Made by a program: the position numbers and the translations under genes. A stretch of 64,000 bases of DNA from Calvatia gigantea (Eukaryota; Basidiomycota; Agaricomycetes; Agaricales; Lycoperdaceae): assembly GCA_025093985.1 (NCBI GenBank), contig JACAAK010000010.1, positions 583,501 to 647,500 on the forward strand, in the 5' to 3' direction. This document shows positions 58,527 to 64,000 of the stretch, piece after piece (positions within the stretch are counted from its first letter, which is position 1; each line of letters starts with the position of its first letter). Below the pieces are notes generated by a model. That model ran no database searches. It had not been told where the DNA came from and was given only the letters and a program-made list of their open reading frames with translations.

Positions 58527-59050
58527 TTTTTGGTGCATTTTCCCATTAACTCTGAAGAGGAGGGGGGAATGGTTAAGTACCCATGAAGTTTTTCCATTAA
58601 CTCCCGAAGAGGTGGAAGGATATAAAAAGACCCTGTATATTTTTCCTTCAACTTGATGTGAGGAGGATGGATAAATTCCATGTAGATGTTTTACTATTGA
58701 CTTGTGAGAGGTGGAAGGTTACATTCAAAACTTATGAAACTTTTTTCTTTGACCTTGTAAAAGGGAGAAAGGATTCATAAAGAACCCTAGAATATTTTTA
58801 CACTTGACTCAGAAGAGGAGGAAGGAATATTTTCCTAAGGTCATTTTTCTCTGCAACTTCTGAAACAAAGAGAGTGGGATGATTCCCATTTGTTTTATCA
58901 TCGACTCATGAGAGGAGATAGGTACAATTGAAAGACCTGTGAATATATTTTTCCAGTGACTGTGGTGGAAAGGAATATTTCATGATCTACGTATAAAGAT
59001 GTTTTTCCTGCAACTCTTTCAAGGAGAAGGGGATATCTTAAAAACCCATT
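58527..59050 (-). repeat. Degenerate tandem array, about 10 units of 47-57 bp
   Basis: Each unit opens with a T-rich run, then a variant of TTCCATTAACTC, a purine block like GAAGAGGAGGGGGGAAT, and an A/C-rich tail. Unit starts are near 58527, 58589, 58640, 58688, 58741, 58796, 58843, 58893, 58950 and 59000. The corresponding segment is present once in copia-C (about 25068) and once in copia-D (about 30876). Confidence 0.72.
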
Positions 59051-59071
59051 ACTCATTCAATGTAAGATCTG

Positions 59072-59115
59072 GTAGCATGTGCAGCAGTGAATGACCTGGT
59101 AGCATGTGCAGTAAA
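59072..59115. repeat. Short direct repeat, two copies of CTGGTAGCATGTGCAG
   Basis: Two exact 16-bp copies about 26 bp apart, within copia-F directly after the large array. Confidence 0.8.
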
Positions 59116-62100
59116 TACCAGCATCAAGGCTGTTAGTTGAGTGCCAGCAAATTAAGGCTGTTAACCTTTGTTGTCAAAATGAGGTTGATGAAAGTGGTTG
59201 GAGAAGTAGCAGGTGGATTCCTGGCTCAATCAAATGGTGGCGGACAAAGTCCAGCTCAATTCAAGGATTGATGTAATCTCTTCCATGAAACAACTAAGTC
59301 ACTCATCTGTATCTTCTAATTCTTTTCTTCTTATCTGGAAAGCCAAAGCACATCAGATTAATCCATATAAATCCTCTCTTTCAGTCTGCTTGTTTAAGGC
59401 AGTTTTATTATCAACACAAGTGTGATATAAGGTGCAACCTTGGCGGACAGCTGGAAAATGATCCACAAACAACAATACTTTCAATTATTGAAGATTCCAT
59501 GCTACTGATATGTGTGGGAAGAGGTCATTGAGTTTGGAGTAAGATCTAATAGTTTTAAGGCTATTTCCTTGCTTTTCAGTGTAAATCACTTGTTCTCCTC
59601 CGTGCTTTTCAACATGTTGAGTTCCTTAACATATGTTACTCAATCATTTTGCCTATATGGGCTCAGAGAGTGTTTATCATGTCACAGATTTGTTGTGGTG
59701 CTCATCATGGTTAAACCAGCATATGGACTGGCATATAACAAAAGCTTTTTAAGGCTTAATTCTGTGTACTGTATTTAAACCAGCAATTAAGTACTTGTTT
59801 TACTGTACTCCTCCCTCAGTGACAAGCCAATGCATCACACTCATTATTAATGGTGGATCCTCATTAATGGCAAAGCAGTTCCAGACTAGAAAGTGATAGC
59901 TTGTATGGAGATTTTGACAAAGTGAAAAGTAGCAGCAATCATATGCCAGCAATACTCCTCCTACTCGCATACTTTTTAGGACAATGTGTCTGAGTGAATG
60001 CATGTCTAGTAGACATTGGAGTAGATACATTACCTTTGCCTATGCTGCTTTTGTTGGTGAGCCGAAACAAGTTCTCTTTGAATTTGACACCTAATCCATC
60101 ATAGTTGATGCCTTGTAGGTGGCCAGCATAGAATATGATGTGGCTCAACCTAGTCAGGTTCAATAATGCAACGCAAATCTTCCTACAACTTTATAACTCC
60201 TCCACAATGGACATTCTGTGTAAAGCAGTGACACAGAAGTGTGGTGTATCTAAGGTGGTAGATTTCCTTTTTAGGGGAAAGTGTATAATAGCATAATATT
60301 GGCAGTTAAACCTGCTAAGACATATGTAGGATATTATTGGTGGAGAATGTTGAGGAAAATGGAGGGTTCAGGAGGTGATTATGAAAAGAAAATGGAATAT
60401 CTCCTACATCATCCAAAGATGGTGGAGAAGGAACACTCTTGCTTCTTTGCAGATTTTGCTCTCTTCTTTGCAATCAGACTGATGACTGCTATCCAGTCAG
60501 TATCATGGTGTTTAAGGGATAATTCCCTCATTGAATAAGGCATATCATAACATGAAGCCTTTCTGTATGCCACATGAACTTGAAGTTCTTGTTGATCAAT
60601 TACAACCAAGGAATGGAAACATCTCAGATTTGCAGTCATGTTTGGGTGGTCATTGTGAATTCAAATGTGCTATGATCCAAACCCACAGTACAGAACCAAA
60701 TTAATGGTGTATTCCTTGATTTACACTGTAAAGTGTCTTCCACTGAAGACGCTGGACTGGCGCATGAAATGCAGCTCTAGTCAATGCTAACTGCACTGAG
60801 AATCAGGTAAGACAATCCTGAAGCTATAAAGCTTTTAGGCTCTTCTCAAGATGGAGTGCAGATCAGTCTCTCTACTTCAACTATTGTGAATGTGCATAGG
60901 GAGTAGGAGGTCTAGTGGGTGATTCCATAATGCCACAAATAATGCTAAGTGCCTCTCGTTGACAAACTCTCCTCCAGAATCAGTGTGATTACAATTAAGC
61001 TGCAAACTGAAGAAGTTTCTCAAATGTGCTTAGAGCCTCAAGACTTCTTTCAAAGGAAGACAACCTTACAATGTGAGATGAGAAGTCATAGAGTAGCATC
61101 GCAATAAGCAACAAGCATTTCCTTCAAGCCTGAGTAAAATGCTCAAGGACAAAGCTATTTGTATGGAAAGAGGTCCTGAAAGAGGTACTGGTGTGATTTC
61201 CTCCATAGTATATCCAGGATAGCAATAGAATCAGAGTGCTAACTTCAATAGGTCTAGAATGATGTGGAGAAGGCAAAATTGAAGGAATATTCTGTTCAAC
61301 AATGTCAAACAATATAGTCTAGTTAGGTGTAATGTTCAACATGACTGAAATCTCCTTGCTTAGATTGCAAGTTCTTGTACAACAATAAGATCAAGCAGAA
61401 TATATAGCTCCTTCTGACTAGTTGCAAAGGTGGTAACCTTTAATGATTGCCTCAAAAGCATTACACTCGAGGACATACATTGTAAAATTTTCTCGATAGA
61501 AGATCGGCACAACACTTAATGTGGTGCAAACAAATCTTTCCCTAAAGTCTGTAGACATATACTGGAATATAATGCAGCTCAGCTACTTGTCATCCCGAAG
61601 GATTCCAGTTCCTATGCCTCAAGCCTAATAAAAAGCAGTGAGGTCAAGGGATATAATCCAGTGACAAAGTGTGAGAGCTCAACCATTTTTACATTGGGAG
61701 CTATTACTGTTATTCTGAGACATATCATTGCTTCCTTCTTTTGAATGAGGTGATTCACGAGATCTTGCTAGAGATATTCTTCTCAAGTGAATAGAGCAAA
61801 TGCTCCTGCTCCCATCTTCATTTTATCTATAAGGATAGCTCACTTGTTGCTTAAAAGTGGCATAATATGCACCAGCATTCAATGCATTTTCAAGGAGTAT
61901 GAAGTCAGAAGTACTAACCTGTATATCCTTCCATTGGGCTCAAGGTTCACATCATCTATAACAATGGCAATCTCAAGGACTCCTCTGGCACCAAGCTCTG
62001 TTAGGAGTAGCAATAGGATTTCTTAAAGAGTTTGTCAGCATATAGTTCCTTGGTGCTCAACCTAAAACCTCTTTCTCAATTGTAATTGCTAAATGGTGTA

Positions 62101-62529
62101 CTCAGGTCCTAATCATGGATGGTGACTTCCATGAAGTCAAACTTCTTTAAAGCTTCCTTTGTTTTTTCCATCCGTCGGCAGACAAAGCAGTATGAACCAT
62201 GCTCATCCTTGCTTTTTGTGATGTAGACCAATTAAGGCCAGTGGCAGGCTTCAAGCTTGGGTACAATCATGTGCATTACTCAAGCAAAGTAACATTGGTG
62301 CTAGAAGTAGGGTGCAATGTATGGCGATGCAGCACCTCTACAAGAGAAATAGTATACTGTGGCAATGTTGTGCCAGCATAGTATTTAAACTACATTCTAA
62401 ATGTTTCCTGAAGTGACATAATGGCAGAATATCTGACTCATTGTCCTTCTTCCCTTGTTTTCCTGCTACAAGGACACTGTGAAGCATTCTTCTCCTTGTC
62501 ATCTTCTTTGGATAATTTGCATGTGCAGC

Positions 62530-64000
62530 TTTTTTTTTTTTTTTTTTTTAAATCAAGGCTTGCACCAATTTATAACGCGGTGCCCAATCGCAGTCCATGT
62601 GTAGCCAAGTACAAAGACCCTAACTACATTGTCCGATGAGTTGAGAGTAATCTACCTTTCACAAACAGCCCAACCCAGCCCAAGCCATACTAACCAAGGC
62701 TTTCCAGCCCAACCTGAACCATGCTGCTCCCTACTGAATATACCACCCCAGTCGCCCAAAATGCCCATCACACTGAAGAAGACCCAGCTGCCCAGGTCTT
62801 GTGGTGTACACCCAGTGATGCATCGCCGTGTTGTGGCGGTGCCCTGATCATCCCTCAAGAGGCGGACCCAGCGGCAATGGCGGCCAAGTGCCCTCAGGGG
62901 GACAGGTGTAGACAGGAGAGCCAGCGCAAGGAGCCTCCGCTTGGAGCCGCTTTACCCCCAGCTTCCCAGGTGAAAGGGTATCAGCCCAGTCCTGATCTAG
63001 AGCGACACAGTAGGCAGGGTAGCAACTCGAAGTATCGCCTAGATGGCGCCCAAGAAAGCAGCTGAGCAGGATGAACCTGCACTGCCACCCGGGGACCCCA
63101 CCCCTGTTATTTTATGCCTTCGCCCCCCGCAAAGCCCCCAACCAGGCCCAGGAAAGGAGCACCACCAGCCAAGGCTAGAAGCACCCCCCAGGGACCCCAC
63201 CCCTGTTGCCTTAAGACTTCTCCACCCAGTAGGCCAGAAGACCAGCGACACCGCAGGGACTCCCCACGCACACCAGCTCAGCCGATCCCAGTATCATCTG
63301 GTCTGAACGCAAAAGCCTGTGGGTTTGCATTTAGGAAATCAATCAGCTCATGAATGGTCTGAGGAGGTCTGTCAAGTTCCCTCTTGTAGTTGGGACACCT
63401 GACAAATATGTGATAGCGCCCCTCAAGAGCGGCGCCACACGAACAGCCAACGCTTTCGTTAGGAAAGAACCGTACGCAGTACAACCCAATCGGAGCATGA
63501 CCTGTGACGGCATGCACAGCCCTCACACAAAGCGAGTTAGAACCGCTAACATGAGGGAGCCAAGGCCCACCAGAAAGGTAGGTTGGCTTCCCCGGAATAG
63601 ATGGATCCGCCCCAGAGGCAAGATCCATGTTGCTACGCCCCTTGTAAGAAGAGGTAGAGTACAGCTGATGCTATGACTCCAGAACATCGTCGACCGCCTC
63701 CTTACGCAGGCGGGCAATAGAAGTGAATGGCCTCAGGCCATAAGCGACCTGAGGGAACAAGGTGACATGCCGGTGCACAGCATGGTGGAACTCCCACTTC
63801 TCGGAAGAAGGGACAGCGAGAAATTCAATGCCCCTCTGGGGATCCCCAGAGAGCCATCACTTAAGTGCCACACACACCCCTTAGGACAGCATCTGCCCGG
63901 AATGTGTAGACGGATCAATTGCGAGCTTCGCTGACACAATAGAATCAGTGAATACACATATGAGCCTGACGTCATCCTGCTTAAGAGCAAAATGAATGCC
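62530..64000 (-). mobile_element. LINE-F, 3' part, continuing beyond the window
   Basis: Poly(T) at 62530-62549, 3' UTR to about 63277, then the end of ORF2. The zinc finger GCSCGAALEGRYHIFVRC is near 63440-63390 and RNase H coding continues to the window edge. It has stops at about 63880 (CAA to TAA) and 63860 (CGA to TGA), so ORF2 is already broken. Inserted in copia-F; the 5' end and target duplication are off the window. Confidence 0.9.

Larger units (their letters stand above)
57787..62529 (-). pseudogene. Copia-F: highly rearranged copia relic
   Basis: Related to the copia-A family in minus orientation, judged by anchor matches in the right order. CCTCACTTGAGGGAGGG is at 57791 (3' end), GAGCTCCTCTAGAAATTG near 58165 (RNase H), and GCATTCCTGCTTTTTGGTG at 58516 (RT). 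GTGTCTTCCACTG, followed by CGCTGGACTGGCG, is near 60728-60757 (integrase), and AGACTTCTTTCAAAGGAAG near 61043. Between anchors the sequence diverges with many small insertions and deletions rather than only C/T changes, and short segments are repeated in tandem (57819-57995, 58527-59050). No frame longer than about 85 codons has copia-like content. Its right end is cut by LINE-F, and no 5' LTR is visible. 59120-60700 and 61300-62500 hold nothing further that I can assign. Confidence 0.6.

Noticed and set aside
58527..59050. CRISPR-like array
   Set aside because: The units are contiguous and all parts diverge; there are no conserved repeats with unique spacers, and the host is eukaryotic.
42473..62549. 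Poly(T)/poly(A) runs as terminators or assembly artefacts
   Set aside because: Each follows the same conserved LINE 3' end and several are paired with 14-15 bp target duplications, so they are LINE tails.
1..64000. Classical RIP as the mutator
   Set aside because: RIP mainly changes CpA to TpA. The LTR pair of gypsy-2 and the copia copies show mostly CpG to TpG/CpA. Non-CpG changes exist but are the minority in what I compared.

Overview
This window is almost entirely transposable-element DNA from a eukaryotic, very probably fungal, genome. No host gene, rRNA, tRNA gene or CRISPR array could be supported. The best host guess is a mushroom-forming basidiomycete (Agaricomycetes). This rests on the style of the gypsy and LINE proteins: an RNase H plus C-terminal zinc-finger LINE, and chromodomain gypsy elements with a PKKD/YxDD reverse transcriptase. 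It is inference, not a database match.

Layout. 1-3742: minus-strand Ty1/copia element (copia-A) whose gag-pol frame is uninterrupted from codon 1 to the window edge, with its 5' LTR. 3743-9945: LINE fragments in both orientations, a copia gag relic and solo LTRs. 9951-20984: plus-strand chromodomain gypsy relic (gypsy-1) cut apart by solo LTRs. One of these LTRs carries a complete minus-strand gypsy (gypsy-2, 13720-19286) with paired LTRs, an AAGAG duplication and an extra ORF directly after pol. 20985-34717: gag relic, then three decayed copies of the copia-A family (B plus, C and D minus), with D lying inside C. 34718-54311: large minus-strand gypsy-3, also with a long unrecognised reading frame between pol and its 3' LTR. 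It has been invaded by a solo LTR and four LINE insertions, and one LINE is in turn invaded by an intact Tc1-type transposon (45643-47247). 54312-57684: LINE-E. 57685-62529: a divergent copia relic (copia-F) in which short segments have been amplified into degenerate tandem arrays. 62530-64000: another LINE, running off the edge.

Decay pattern. The same copia family is present in a CpG-rich intact form (copia-A, and the solo LTR at 9951) and in CpG-depleted, stop-ridden forms (B, C, D). In gypsy-2 the two 305-bp LTRs differ by 12 transitions at 9 sites, and 8 of those sites are explained by CpG decaying to TpG or CpA. This points to cytosine methylation and deamination acting on silenced copies. 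Elements with the best coding capacity are copia-A, the Tc1 transposase and, less so, the LINE copies A, D and E.

Insertion order can be read from target-site duplications: 5 bp for LTR elements, TA for the Tc1 element and 14-15 bp for LINEs. Many are exact, so the nesting described here is seen directly rather than guessed.
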